Of a DNA stretch of 64,000 nt, positions 10,826-23,500 are shown piece by piece. The number at the start of each line of letters is the position of its first letter. Position 1 is the stretch's first letter. Under the pieces are notes generated by a model that worked only from the letters and a program-made list of their open reading frames with translations, did not search any database and was not told the origin of the DNA. The position numbers and the translations under genes are program-made. Origin of the DNA: Pseudofabraea citricarpa. Taxonomy: Eukaryota; Ascomycota; Leotiomycetes; Helotiales; Dermateaceae. Where the stretch lies: positions 818,501 through 882,500 of the forward strand of contig JAPWGK010000001.1 of assembly GCA_029641185.1 (NCBI GenBank). Reading direction: 5' to 3'.

Positions 10826-13181
10826 TTCGCTCCTCTTCTCATCTCTTTCTTTCTTTCTCTCTCATCTTGATTAAATATTTCCCAACCCGGGGTTGCATGC
10901 TTTTGGGACCTCGAAAGAAAGGTCGGATGATACCACAGCGGGTCGGCTTTCTATAGTTTTGTTCTTGTTTCCCAACTTTGCCTTTTTTTGGATGGCATGA
11001 TCTGGCATGGCACACGCATATGGCTTTTTGTTTTCTACCTTTTTTATGTATGTATTCTAAACACCTTGACTTTTTTCTCTCTTTAGTTCTTGATTCTGGA
11101 TGATGATTGGATGTGCGCGAAAAGCGACAGGGAAAAAGAATGTGGACAAGGTGGATACATAAATAAATAAACTCGATCCTACTCCATGTTGGATCCTGTC
11201 TTCTTTCTCTTCGTCTTCTCTCTCCCCGGTGTCTAGAAAGTGAGCCTCGGTCGTGGGTATTTCGTCGCTTAACTTTTTCCCGTTCTTGGCCTTGGCCCAT
11301 TCTCACTTGTGTCTAAATTAGTAGGAAGCTGAACCAGTTGATTCATTCCTCTTATCAAGGGCCTGGCAGGTCAACGAATAGAGCTTCCGTTCAGAAGTGA
11401 AATGGGGTGTCACTTTCAGAACCAACTACTACAATCTCGCATGAAAGCTTCTGGTGCCGAATTCGTGGTCAATGGAAGATGGAATGCCAAGAGTTCCTGA
11501 TTTACTTCTTCTTCGTTGAACGCCCGTTTTCACGGCGGGATTGTGTGCGCCGTTCGTTTGGCAGCCTTATTCGGGAGTCAAATGATGGCTATTCCTGTTT
11601 TGTCAACCAGTGCGAAGATAGATGGATGGATGGTGAGATCGCATATGGCGAATTCAGGGGGGCGCTTTTAAGTGCAGATTACTTGCTGGGGATTTTGGTC
11701 GTGAATGAGAGCCTGGAAGGAGGGTTGTGCTCATATCCGTGCACGCGTATATGTGTAGATGTGTATTTGTAATGCGTCTTTTGTTTAGTCCTTTTATCTT
11801 TTATTTTCACTGGGAACAAGCGATATACAGAGCATTAGCCGGGAGCTTTTTTAGTGCTATAACTAGCTATGGTGGAGCTCTGGCTAATACGAATATGGCA
11901 TAAGGTTTATAAAATTATAAGGCTTATAAAGGTATACGGGGCATTATCAAAGCGTTCTCCCTGAATTTCTCTTTGATCTGAAAATTCTTTGATTCTAGTT
12001 CCTCGGAAATAATATATCTCGATAACTATTAATATCAAAAATTTAAGAGATATATTATTCAATCCCCCCCCCCTTCTCCGGTATACCCCCGGTATACTAT
12101 GAAAGGTTGATAAAAGTAAGATTATCCGGAATAGGAAGGAAGCCTCTTTGGGAAGCTAAGTTCTACCAAATTATACTTTCTATAGGCTTTTGAACTACTA
12201 GGATGACCATTTACTTGATACTTTTATAGGCCTTAGCGGGGAAAAGTAGGGCTTACGGGAGGTTGAGATCATGAGCGGTTAATTTGAGTTAGGGTTTCGG
12301 ATATGGTATCTCTGCGACTTGTCTCTACTGTTTGTTTAATATACTGAGTAGATTCTTAGCATTGCAGCATTCTTTGTATAATGGATGGAAAGGAGAGATA
12401 GAAGATCAACAAAAATTTAGGTGGCTGAAAAATAACGAAGGTAGGGGGGAGATCGTGTTGTCAAAGCGCCGGGTCTTGTTCGTATTGTTAGTCTTGGGTA
12501 GAGAATCTCGAGGCTCTTCATGTCTATGCTATACTCTGTGAGCATACAGCCCAAGTAGCATGAGCCGTCTTTCTAGGGTGTTTATTTTTGGTTTAAGATG
12601 ATGTATGCATAAAGGGATAGGATAGAATTCAGATATGCGGCTGCAGCCTTGCATTGGATCCCTTTGTACCCCTCTCCAATTAGACCAAGCACAGTAAACA
12701 ATTACTCCCATCTGGTTCGCATATAGCTAGCAGCCTTGTGTGAGCTCTTTCTCATCTTACCAAGAAAACAAAAGTTCCATCTGCTTCGGGTATAGTAACC
12801 CGGTCAGCCTCTTGTGCCATCCTTGCCAATCAGATCGAGGGAACAAAAGTTCCATGCAGCTCTCCTGTGTAACCATGTGACTCATTTCCACCAGCATCTA
12901 CGCAGCATCAGCAGCGGGTTTGAGAATTGGGTGCATGGGATCTTGGCTCAGAAACCAATCGAATCCCTTAAACAAAAGGACCTTGCAGCTCGCTTGCTGC
13001 GCAGCGTCTGGCTAAGATGAGGTATATTTACTGCTTGCTCCTCTCCTTCGAGCTTTGATCTTTCAGTTTTTCTGCCAGCCTTATCCCTTCTTCTTCTAAT
13101 TTTCTTGATCTTCTTGAAGTCGAGTTGCGAAAATCTTCTGTTCGCTTCATACTGTATCGCTTCCTTGTCTTGCGGCAAAAG
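10826..13181. other. Intergenic with an AT-rich, repeat-like island
   Basis: No gene recognised. The first 500 bp are pyrimidine-rich and fit a long 3' UTR. About 11840-12360 is AT-rich with TATAAGG repeats, a C10 run at 12064-12073 and a paired GGTATAC, looking like decayed repeat DNA. The last 200 bp are probably the leader of the Clr5 gene. Confidence 0.4.
12008..12059. repeat. Perfect 13-bp inverted repeat
   Basis: AATAATATATCTC at 12008-12020 is the exact reverse complement of GAGATATATTATT at 12047-12059, with 26 bp between. It lies inside the AT-rich island; it may be a small transposon end or a chance AT palindrome. Confidence 0.45.
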
Positions 13182-14689
13182 ATGAAGCCTCTCGACGCGC
13201 GAGGCGAGCACTCAGCCGCAGAATGGGAAGCCCACAAAGATCTCTTCATCCAGCTGTATCACGTGGAAGACAAAAGTCTCAAGGAAGTGAGAGAGATCAT
13301 GGGGGCTGAGCACGGGTTTTATGCGACGTAAGACCTCGCCCATCAATCATCTCATCTGAGTTTAATCGCGTGTTTCTAATGGGTAGAAAGCGAAAAGCAA
13401 TTCAAGACCCGAATCACCAAGTGGGATCTCGACAAGAACATCAAGGACTCCGATATGAAAGTCATTCTTCGGAAAGGCCTGAAGCGGAAACTCGACGAGG
13501 GCAAGGATAGCGTTTTCGAGGTCCATGGCCGTCCCGTCCAGGACCACAAGATGGAGAGATTCGCGAGGAGGAAGAAGATTAGCGAAGACCAGATCTTGGA
13601 AAATGAGATACGTGAGTAATCACCCCATGGGCTTTGTGGGATAGACGCTAACGGACTATGGAGTCACCCCGCCTTATATTGACTGTTATACTCCAATGGC
13701 AGCGGGAGTGGGCGAGCGCGAGGGAGACAATCCCCAGACTATTGTAATAGAAGATACGATTCCAGAATCTGCAGAATACGCGGTAACCTTCAAATTCGAA
13801 AGCTGTTTCTCTAAATTCGGTTGCAAAAACTGTCCCCTAAGAAATGGGGAAGACGATATCTATCGGGAGTGTTCGTTTTTTACAGAGACCATAACAGACG
13901 CGAGGATTGAGGATTTTGAGATGGTGCACAAACTTCATGGGTTTCGAAAACAGCACACGCATAGCTTCGAGGACTCTGCTAATTTGACTATGGAACCCTC
14001 CCATTTGGACGCCGCAATGAGTAACCTGCTTGAAATTCTAGCAACAAATGTGAGCGCTCGTTTTGATCCCTTATGGTTTAACCTACCCAGATGCTGGTTG
14101 GCCGATTTCGCTTGGGGACTGATTAGAGAAGAGGGGGAGCTAAGATCGTTCTTTGTATGTCGCTTGGAGCTGTAAGTTTGAAACCTGGCTACAAGATCTG
14201 TTGTAAACTGATGTTGGAATAGAGGTCCTTGCTTCAATCGAATGCTCGTACCTGGTATATCCGTCAGCAGACAAAGTATCACGATGGTGGCGAGCAATTT
14301 GTGTGAAGTAATGAGAGATCCTATTATTGATTTAGTCAGAAAGCAGTATAGTTTGATTGAAAGGTATGGATTTTCAAGGTATAAATATTGACCGTTGCTA
14401 ACATGGTTGGCAAATAGATGCAGTAAAGACTTGCCACAGAGCGGTGCACTGGATGATACTAGAGGCTCTGATCTCCCGAACGCAGAAATTTTCGGGCAAA
14501 TTTCACTGGTCCAGGACATGAGAGAAGCTAGAGATTTAGATGATAGTATGAAATTCAAACCGATTTGGTTCGGATATCCTTCGGGTTGGGTTTGGGTGAG
14601 TATTAATGTCTATATAAAGAGTGGCTGTTAACACATTCTAGTATAATAGTGCGAGGACTATGCGTGAAAGAACGATCGACTTCAGTTAG
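13182..14689 (+). CDS. Clr5-domain protein, six exons
   Basis: Exons 13182-13327, 13391-13611, 13664-14171, 14223-14363, 14418-14595 and 14642-14689 give 413 residues; all phases agree. The N-terminus is a Clr5 domain (about residues 5-60): a W followed by K-x-x-F/I-x-x-L-Y, the block SLKEVREIM, then GFYATEKQFKTRITKWDLDKN across the first intron. Clr5 is a short fungal domain named after S. pombe Clr5 (heterochromatin silencing) and common in Pezizomycotina proteins of unknown role. The following region is basic, with FARRKKIS. The rest has a Cys cluster (CFSKFGCKNCPLRNGEDDIYREC, which I cannot assign) and no known domain. The last intron and 16-codon exon are the weakest part; without them the protein ends at 14631. 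Confidence 0.75.
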
Positions 14690-15374
14690 AACATTAAAAG
14701 ATTATAATCAGACAGGGTTTAAGTTTGTGATTTGGGATCTTTGATGTTAGAATCCTGCCTTAGTAAAGTTCTTCAGAAGGATGGGACTACCTGATCGTCC
14801 CGAAAATTCTATAAATCGGGTTCTATATTCTCCGTTTCTTTCCCTTCAAAACTATTCACGTATCAATACTGCCTTCATACAAGAGACCAGAACCATTACC
14901 AGACTGAGTTTTCACTCCTGAGGTCCAATTCTACAGACGACACTATCTGCACGAACTGGACATCAATTGAGGGTTTTCTTTGTCTCAATGCCTAATAGGT
15001 AATGCTGTTGTCATTCGTTCTTCTGTTGTCAGTTTTCTACCTTCATCAAAAGTTCCTTTAAAATCCTTTGAACACCAATCCGCTCTTACATTTCCCCGGT
15101 TTACGACAGCTGAAAGATAAATCTGCACACAGGAGCAACATCTCTAATCTGGTCCAGATAGTTTGAGACCTTTTTTCTTGTAGTGAGCATTGTATGCTCG
15201 GCATTGGAACATATATGCGCCGATATGGTTTGGCTCGTTTTTGGCCTGGTTTCCAGCCAAGAGGACTTAATAGTAATAAAATATTCAATATTTAAACCCC
15301 AATCAGACTGTAAGCGGAACACCCATGGATATACCTCACTCACACAAAGGTGCCATATGTAAAAGATTACTTCT
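14690..15374. other. Intergenic between convergent genes
   Basis: Nothing recognised; it must hold the 3' ends of the Clr5 gene and of the methyltransferase gene on the other strand. Confidence 0.4.
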
Positions 15375-16043
15375 TCAGAGCTTATTTAGTCCTTTCTTAA
15401 CAGCCGCAAACCAAATAAATTTGACCCCGTAATCCGGATCATTCTCCTCCAGCTTCCCATCCCCTGCCTCTAGCACCTCTGCCTCAACAACCTCGAATCC
15501 AATATCTCTCACCATGGCCTTATTATCCTCTATGCCATAACTACTCCAAAACATCCCGTAGCCCATGAATTCTCCATAGATCTCCTCTTCATCTACTGTT
15601 GCGAGATTGAAGACCAAAGTACCGCCGGGTTTGAGCCAGGAATAGATTTTAGAGAGCATGGTTTTCTGTTCAGCTCGTGGAAGGTGGAAGATGGTGAAGA
15701 AGCTGATCACGCCGTCGAAGCTCGCAGGCTCGAAGGAAAGTCTTGTCATATCGCCCGGAATCAGTGTCGCTTGCGGACACCGGACTTCCGCCATGCGGAG
15801 CTGTTTGGCTGAGATGTCGTTTGCTACGACTTGAGCGCCTCGGTCTAAGAGCATACGTGTGATAGGGATGCCAGGACCACAGCCGAGTTCAAGAACGCGC
15901 GGAGATGCTGGCGCGTTCTCTAACATCTTGTTAGTGTACCTCTCGCGGGGAGAGCGCTGCGTCTGGTCTTCGACCCAGCCGAGGTACCAATCTGCGATGT
16001 AGTCGTAGGCTTGCTCGACGATTTCTTTAGGATTGTCAGACAT
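15375..16043 (-). CDS. Class I SAM-dependent methyltransferase
   Basis: One exon, 222 residues. Motif I is VLELGCGPGIPI (50-61), the SAM-binding loop; the acidic residue ending strand 2 is in VANDIS (D76); motif II-like GDMTRLSFEPASFDGVIS and motif III LKPGGTLVFNL follow. These place it in the Methyltransf_11/25 fold group. Size and lack of extra domains suggest a small-molecule methyltransferase; the substrate is unknown. No biosynthetic cluster surrounds it. An internal start further in would damage the N-terminal cap helix, so the start at 16043 is preferred. Confidence 0.85.
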   Translation of the reverse strand: MSDNPKEIVEQAYDYIADWYLGWVEDQTQRSPRERYTNKMLENAPASPRVLELGCGPGIPITRMLLDRGAQVVANDISAKQLRMAEVRCPQATLIPGDMTRLSFEPASFDGVISFFTIFHLPRAEQKTMLSKIYSWLKPGGTLVFNLATVDEEEIYGEFMGYGMFWSSYGIEDNKAMVRDIGFEVVEAEVLEAGDGKLEENDPDYGVKFIWFAAVKKGLNKL

Positions 16044-19000
16044 TGCGAGGTCAAATCGTCGGCGTTTGTTAGGCGCAGTCAGAGTACACCCATCTTTTTA
16101 TGAGAAAGGTTGATGTTTTTCTTTTCCATCCAATACTTTGGCTGCTTCGCTTATCTGTTTGCTTACGGCGAATGTCGACAGAGCTGCCTGATTTCACCGC
16201 AAGGGGAGTTTCCATTGGTGGAGCACAGCTTGCCTGTCATTATGCAAGTTTCAGGAGGTCATCATAAATGGGGACTTACCCCTGCATGTCATTCCGTAAG
16301 CATCCCTTTTGCACACCGATATGTTTCAATCTTGTGTTGGTGCCAGGGTTCCGGATTTGCTTTTTTCTTCTTCTGTGGGTCTAGTATGTACCACATATGA
16401 TCTTTTTGACCTCGTATATATTTCTATGGAGAATAATACCATCCTAAACTCCAACCCCTTGATATCTTGATATCTTGATATACTTTGTTCTTATACAGAC
16501 TCGTTACAGAATACATGATGGCGTGTTCGCTTGCGCTAGCCAATCAAGTTGTCCTAATAGGCACAGTGATTCTGGTACTCAGATTTCCACTACGAAATTC
16601 ATTTTCCCATCCTATTTTGCTTCCGGTTATGGCCACATCCATATTCTATATCCTTTCTCCTAACTAGAATGTTATCACAAACCTACATGAAATCCATTCA
16701 ACATGGACACTGCGGGCCTTCTTCAAGACTTGGATGTCAGTCTAAACAGCCTCATGTTATATTCAGCTGGTGGCTCCAAATTATGATTTGGCAAACAGCA
16801 GAATGCGGTTCTCAACTCAGAGGACCGCAAAAATTTGAAGCGGCAATCCTCAATACTATCATCAAGTCTACAGTGAAGTTTTTCCACAGCCACGAGTTAG
16901 CGTCTTCAAATACGATATTGGAGGTGAAGGGCATACCACACTACCATCAACTACCCGGTCGCGGAAAGTTCCTTGCCAGAAACACGATAAGGCTGATTTA
17001 GTGCCTACTCATCCTTGATCCTATGAGTTTGGTTGGTGGCTAACCTAACGCCGAGGCAAGTAAAGCCAAATTTTCGTGGGAGAAAGTTCGCTTCTGTACA
17101 CGCTTGGGTGCAATATCAAGAGACGGCGTAAGAATCTTTATGGTTCTTTTCCTCTGAGTCGCTATATATTATTCTATCCAAGCACTCTATTGCTTTCTGG
17201 CAGGGCAGTCATGTCTATTTCAACTGATATATTTTGAATGTCAGAAGCTGACCACTTATGTTTGGATCCAAAACGCATAAATGTACTAATCGGGATTTCG
17301 GGGGTGGGTCTGCTTTTCTCATTACCACTATACATTGCTTTGAAGTGCCTAACCTGTCAAGGATAAATATAATGTTCTCGAGGTAAGCTTTTTCTTAAAA
17401 CATCAGCTGTTCAGGTTACAATTTACTACATATTCGTCATTTGGACTCATAAAAGGGGAATTGTATATAGATACACCTAGATTCTTCTGGTTCTCACTGT
17501 ATCTGGAATGTTTCATCTTGTCATCGAGAGTATCCGTCTGATATTTGCGGTTAGGACTCTAGTATTACACGCTTGAGAAACCATGTTAGAGGACACCATG
17601 CAAACGATTTCTCGACGACTTTTCAATTATCGGCCTTGTTGCTGGGCTAGGGCGATTGGATGCGTATGAGCTATACTATGGCTTTTTTGAGTATTTCCAT
17701 GTTATTTTCATACCATATAGCGAGCTATCACTGAAAAGAAGCTGATTTCTTTAGTGTGGTTGGACCACTAGTTCGGAGTTCCAAGGCAAAAAAGAGATTT
17801 GTGATATTGTGGAAGCGGTTGCTTTTGCAGAAGCTTCATGTCATGACCATTCTTTTGATCCCAAATTGATAACGTGCAAACTTCTCAAAGGGCTCCGGGC
17901 ATGATCGATGGCAGGAGTCCCGAGGGTAATGAGCATTCTACAAGTGAACCATTTTGATTTAGCGATCAAGGGGGTTCGGAGGAAACCAATCACGTGGTTT
18001 TAGCGAGGACGACAGTCGAGGCAGTCGACCATTGAAATGGAGAACTTCGTGTTGAAATCAATTTATGAATCAATATCATATTGTTCGGTATCTTTGATAT
18101 GAGTAACGAGTTCAATTTCAAGTAGACATATCAGAGAGTTGTCTTCTTTCTTGCAGACCAACCACGAAATCGATACTCAATCAGACTATTCAGATGTGGC
18201 CATCGGTTGCAATTCCGTCCATTACTGGTCTGGTACACTTTTGTCTTTGCATACAAAAGCACAATCGTGAGTCCTTACCAATGATTACAGTACTTGAGGC
18301 CATGTACTTGAAGTGGCAGTAGTTTCTAAACTTAGCTTTCTAAATGATCTGGACCAGGCTTGGATTGATGCGGCTTGACTACGCCATAACGAGTCAGTTG
18401 AGGCTCACAACGTGGCTGGCCCTGTAACTCACCAGACTGCGCTTGATTTGCTCGATTTGTGGCGCATCAAGGCTAGAATTGCTGATAGTCGACTATTCGA
18501 TATAGGTACGAATACTAACCACTCTGTGCTTGACGCCGTCATTTCCTTCGCATGTGGTGACGGGTTTGAAGATGCAGCTACGAGACCTACACTTTCGGCC
18601 GTAGAGTGGTTGGAAGAAAAGTCAATTTAAGAAATGAAGAGTACACAATCTTCGAATGAGCCCCTGTAGTTCCCTACTGGGCAATTACTTGCCATCACGG
18701 ACGTGTCGGCGATGATTGGTGAGGTTCAAGGCGCTATGGCCGCGAACTTGACTTGAACCATGAGTTTATGAAAACCAAATAGAAAGAGAGCGACGAGAAT
18801 TAAGAAAGACCATTTCCATAACGAACCAAGACATGCAATTCATCAGTTAAATCACAACGAAGGAGATCGAGAGTGGTCTGCAATTCATTATACAATCTTG
18901 CCCGAGCGAAGTTTTGCTAGTGGGATAAAAACCTGGTTAATTCTCTTGTGATATATTCGGTGAAATAAGTTCCCCTGTATACACCATGCCAAACAAGTTA

Positions 19001-19142
19001 TTCAAAGTGTGACAGGGTAGCAACTAACCCTTTGATGCACAGATCTTCGTCTCCCTCATTTTACGTGGTCATGATACATCCAGTACCATCTTCAAGTGGG
19101 GCCCTAAGATTCTATCCAATAATCCTCAACCGCCATTGCTAC
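16044..19142. other. 3.1-kb gene-poor region
   Basis: No intact gene recognised on either strand. Base composition is near 40% GC with scattered stops in all frames. It contains the P450-like relic listed separately. Short repeats such as TTGATATCTTGATATCTTGATAT occur at about 16458-16482. Confidence 0.4.
18340..18630 (+). pseudogene. Cytochrome P450-like fragment
   Basis: A frame running into the stop at 18628-18630 reads like the middle of a fungal P450: TALDLLDLWRIKARIADSRL, then a Leu-Asp-Ala-Val block and SFACGDGFEDAATRP. This resembles the helix C-F region of fungal CYPs (pattern LDLxDLWRxKA...LDAVxSFxFGD). It is interrupted by TGA at 18376-18378, and neither the I-helix nor the heme-binding Cys region is found downstream. 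A relic is inferred from resemblance only. Confidence 0.4.
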
Positions 19143-19883
19143 TCAAGTGCTTCTTCCCGGATTGATACACAACGAATTTGGCCTCGCGTGCTTGTACACC
19201 ACCACCAACATTTCCACAAGAGGCGCTTCCTTGCTATCATTCATTTGCGCCCGACTTTCCTCTAACCTAGCACTGATACTATCAACAATCTTAGAAGGCG
19301 AAATGCCGAAATGCGAGACTGGCACATCAGTCGGCTCATACAAGACAGGCACGCGCAAAAATCCACTATCGACTCGCCCATTTGGCGAGTAGACGATACT
19401 GAAAGACTTGAGATGAGGGAAGGCATTTGTAATGTCAACAATAAACTGCCATTTGTCACCGCCAGGTAAGATATTCCTCGGCGTGTGAGTATTGACCAGT
19501 AGACCAAGATGTTGTAGGCCAGGGATCTGTTCCCCAGGTGCGTAAGTGGCCTCTGAGATACTGTAATCGGAATCTAACAGGACCATGTCGATACGAGGAT
19601 TCCAGTAGAACCGATCCGATTTCTGGTTGAACCCAAGTTCGAGTTCGCTGAGTGCGAAAGTCCGTGATTCTCTGCAGACGTGCAGGATGGTAGGCACGCA
19701 CGAGAACTGTCCAAAGCGAGTGGCCACTTCTCGACGAGAACCGAGAGAGGCGCGTATTACACGGCTTTTTGGGAGTGCGTATTTCCACATTATGTTCCGA
19801 ATTTCAGGTGCGAGGTCCCATAAACCTATGTATTTCTTGGTGCCGTGCATGTCGTGGACTTCAGGGTGGAGGCTGGGGACCAT
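19143..19883 (-). CDS. 2EXR-domain protein
   Basis: One exon, 246 residues. The N-terminal half matches the fungal 2EXR pattern: a leading LAPEIRNIMWKYAL block (first E-x-R), then TILHVCRESRTFAL (second E-x-R) and a D-R-F-Y-W-N-P-x-x-D block followed by VLLDSD. The domain is common in Leotiomycetes and Sordariomycetes, often in large families of unknown function. No signal peptide or membrane helix. It lies between gene-poor DNA and the CorA-like gene and shares no obvious partner. Confidence 0.8.
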   Translation of the reverse strand: MVPSLHPEVHDMHGTKKYIGLWDLAPEIRNIMWKYALPKSRVIRASLGSRREVATRFGQFSCVPTILHVCRESRTFALSELELGFNQKSDRFYWNPRIDMVLLDSDYSISEATYAPGEQIPGLQHLGLLVNTHTPRNILPGGDKWQFIVDITNAFPHLKSFSIVYSPNGRVDSGFLRVPVLYEPTDVPVSHFGISPSKIVDSISARLEESRAQMNDSKEAPLVEMLVVVYKHARPNSLCINPGRST

Positions 19884-20536
19884 TTTTTGATCGCTAACGG
19901 CTCCGGCGAGAGCTGTTGATTATTGCTTATAGTTCTGCTGTTGGAGGCAGCAAGGAATGGAAAACTAGGTGGTTGAAGAACAAGAACTCCTGTAACAGAG
20001 GAAATAGCTTAAATACAGGCAGTGGCTTAGCGCGCTTTCCATGGTTGCCTATTCCTCGTAAAAGAGGTTAAATACACCCCCAGTTCTTAGCAGTGCCGCT
20101 TTCATTAAGTCTATCGAGAACTGGGTAAAGCCTCCACTTATATTAATCATAGCCTTGTATGTCTGCAAGGTAGATAAAAGCGGCGAAGAAACACCAACGT
20201 TAAATAGGCTGACCACCCTGGTAAGTGGGCGAACGTGCTAGAACCTATTTAACCTCTGTTTCGAGTGCAAGGGATGATAATGAAGAGAATAATATACTAA
20301 TCGTTCAGAAAGGTGAGAAGAGTTGAATGATAGATACCTATATGAAAAGCTATTTGCTAAAGTAGTAGAAACTCTCGGCTGGTTTGGTAAGATCATCAAG
20401 AGTACTAGATTTACTATCATAAATATTTATCTGAAATCCAGCCAATTTTCTTTCCAAGCTGGTCTTATTCTAAATCGCCTTCTGATCATCCAAGAAACCG
20501 CAAAAGAGAATATATACCCAAGATTTAGGAATACCA
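19884..20536. other. Intergenic, contains a small inverted-repeat element
   Basis: No gene recognised; upstream of the 2EXR gene and downstream of the CorA-like gene. See the inverted-repeat element at 20063-20257. Confidence 0.4.
20063..20257. repeat. 195-bp segment with 12-bp terminal inverted repeats (MITE-like)
   Basis: AGAGGTTAAATA at 20063-20074 is the exact reverse complement of TATTTAACCTCT at 20246-20257, and flanking bases extend the match imperfectly (16 of 20). Between the arms is AT-rich non-coding DNA with another GTTAAATAGG. This fits a miniature inverted-repeat element, but I see no clear target duplication. Confidence 0.35.
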
Positions 20537-23500
20537 TCAGACGGGCAACTTCGACGCTGCTCCGTTTTGTCCCTGATGCCTGCGGTGGATAAGAGCACGG
20601 TACCACGGTTTAGAGTCCTCAGCCTTAGAATCGACATTCGACAAAATACCTTGAGATGTTGTTTTTCGATCAAGTGAGGCAGGCTTCTGAGCATCGCCGT
20701 TTTTTCCCTCTGGCTCGGTTACGACAACATCAGGAACAGTAACTATACCCTTTTCTTGCGAAATGTTCAAAGGGCGGTAGCGGCTGGGATTGGTAAGAAA
20801 CCTGAGCAACTCCTCAAATTTGTCATCGGCGAGGTCATCGCTAAAAAGCTCCCCAATTTTCTCAATCAAGGTTTTGGATTTCCCTATAAGTTTGTTAGAG
20901 AGGGGTTTTAGGTATTTATAGAAAGTGATATACCTTGAACGAGCATCCATAGATCTTTAAGATTCAGACATATGAGCTGGATCGAGAAAGACATGATATA
21001 AATGGGGAGTAGTGCTAGCGCTGCACATACTCGAAGAATCCGAAATGGTAAAGGAACGAGCCGAGTGTTGTTTTGCTGTTGACGCTTTTTCGTAGCTTCT
21101 TCAGACTCAGGATCAACCCTATAACTCCGTCTTGCGGTTTCCCTACTTTCTCTCAAGATTCTATCTTCGCCTTTCGTGGGATCCACATTCATATTGTCGC
21201 TTTCACGTGCTTGCTTCGAAGGACGAAACACACTTCGATATCCAACAATAATATACCGCGCTGGGACTTCAAGCAAAATATAGACCAACCAAAACCAGAC
21301 CAACCATGATCTTTTGATCTTGTTGGACTTTTTGATCCGATTGCGTGGGCTATGTTCCATCGCGGACTCCGTAGCTAATTTCGATTCCTTGTTATGCCAA
21401 GCCATGATAAAGCTTTTGTTCATCCTCTCCCATGCCGATTCATTCAATTTGCGAGTAGCTTTTCGCGATGCCTTCACAAATGTTTGTGCGTTGAGTAAAG
21501 CCATAACCGTAATCAAGAGTGCAATCACTGCTGTGACTACCATGCTAATCAGAATGCGATGCCCTGGGCCCTCATCAGCCATACTAAATATACTGACGGC
21601 AAATCCAAGGGGAAGGAAGACAACCGTCACGTATGTAAAGAATTTGATGTTTTCAGATCCCCGCAGAGAAATCTCATTGCGCATCGAGTCTTGAGTTGTC
21701 TTGATATAATTGGACAGGGACTGTATTGCTGCCTGTTGGCCTTTGAGCTCTCGGATCTTGCGATTAATAATCCCACTGTGTTTGTTGATAGCTCGTCTAT
21801 ATTTCCGCTCGTCGTACTTAGTCCATCGTGGCTTCTCTTGTCCCCGGTCGACCTCTCGATTCTCCCAGTTGTTAACGATTTCCAAAATCAGCTTGAAGTC
21901 ATCTTCGAGCGCTTGGAGGAGTTGTATACTCTCTTGCCACTGTGTGGTAGACGAAAAATAGTCCTCACTCTTGAGAGTCGCGTATGAAAGAACACTGTTG
22001 GCTTCAACACCCAATCGCAATTTTATAGCCTCAAGGATTTCCTTGGTACAAGCATCGATCTTCTTTAGCATGCTTTCAAACAAGACCAGTTCTAGCACCT
22101 TCCTCTGACGCCAATTTCCCTGTTCTCTCTCTGAATGATATGGTATTGTGAACATTGGTGACCAGCGCCATGAGAAATTCCCAGCTAATTCAGGGCTGTG
22201 GGGATTATACTCTATAAAATGACAGGTCCACTACAGAATAAGGGAGTCAGTAGAATATTTTTGAAGAAACTCAGCTACTCGAAGCCGAAGAGGTCGTCTC
22301 GAGATTAAAGCAAGATCTGTGAGGGTGATAACAGAATCTAAAGTAAGAGCCGGAATGGTTTACTCACGTAACGATCGAAGAAGTCACCAACGAACCTGAA
22401 TCCCACAGAGGCACGAACAATCTTCTTCTTCTGAATATCTGGAAACAGCTCAGGGCTTTCTGGAGGCATATATTTCCAAAGTTTGTCACTTTTCGACTTT
22501 TCATTGATACTCGCTTGCTCTAAAGTCAGTAATTGGTAGAAGCTCAAATGTACCTCAGTCTCCCAGGTATTCGAAAGTGCAGCTGTGTCATCAAAAAAAT
22601 ATTTATCGAAATTAGCATGTCGATCGAAGAACAAAGAGATTGATTCTCGCTCGGATTCGGGAGAGCTTAGGTAGCAAATTAAAGCCGACTCTTCATTCGC
22701 TAAGGGCAACCAAATAAAGCGTTTCTTGGCCTTGTCAGCAGAACGGTGCTCGCAGAGATGATCCCATAGCTCATGGTTGTCGTAGAAAAATTCTTCGGTT
22801 GAATCAAGTTGCTTGCCCTTGCCAACACGTTTGCTTCGGGGTATGTCCACAACACATCCCGTAGGCGAGTCTGCTGTGAAGGCCCAGATGGCATCGTCCG
22901 TAACTGGGACATTTTTGTACGACTCAGCACCACGGCCAACTGGCCTTCCCCGCTCATTGAAACTGACTGTGGCCATGAATTCCTTAATTTTGCTTCTCTT
23001 TGCGTTCGTAGCATCTTCTCCGTCTTTAATTTCCATCTTTTCAATATCTCCTAATACGTCGGACTTAACATCTAAGAACTCTGGATAGTTGTAAAGCCAT
23101 TCGTCCGAAATATCAATAATGTTCCTGGAGTCAATGAGATTGTTGAATGGTATATGCTTCTTTGTCATTGGAGCCTCTCTTGTTGCTTGGAGTTGCTGCG
23201 TGTTGTACTTGGGAGCGGTGGTGTCTACAGCTTGAACTCTGTGCTGTAGTTGTCGTTGGAACTCGGCATCTCCACTAAATTGGCGAGTTGGTGATGAAGG
23301 TACCGAGGAGTCAGATACTGCAAAGACGTTATTATATAATCGATATTTATCAGAGCTCGAGATAGTTGACCTCTGAGTGACTGAGAGTTATTGGGTATAT
23401 TCAAACCCTCTGAAACTAGTGCCGGGATTGTTACTGTGAGCTGTTCAGTGAGTTTACAAGCCCTCTTTAATTCATTAAATACCTTCAAGGACGTGGCGAG

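Noticed and set aside
15375..19883. Secondary-metabolite cluster (methyltransferase, P450 relic, 2EXR)
   Set aside because: No core synthase, and the P450 is only a fragment; kilobases of empty DNA separate the genes.
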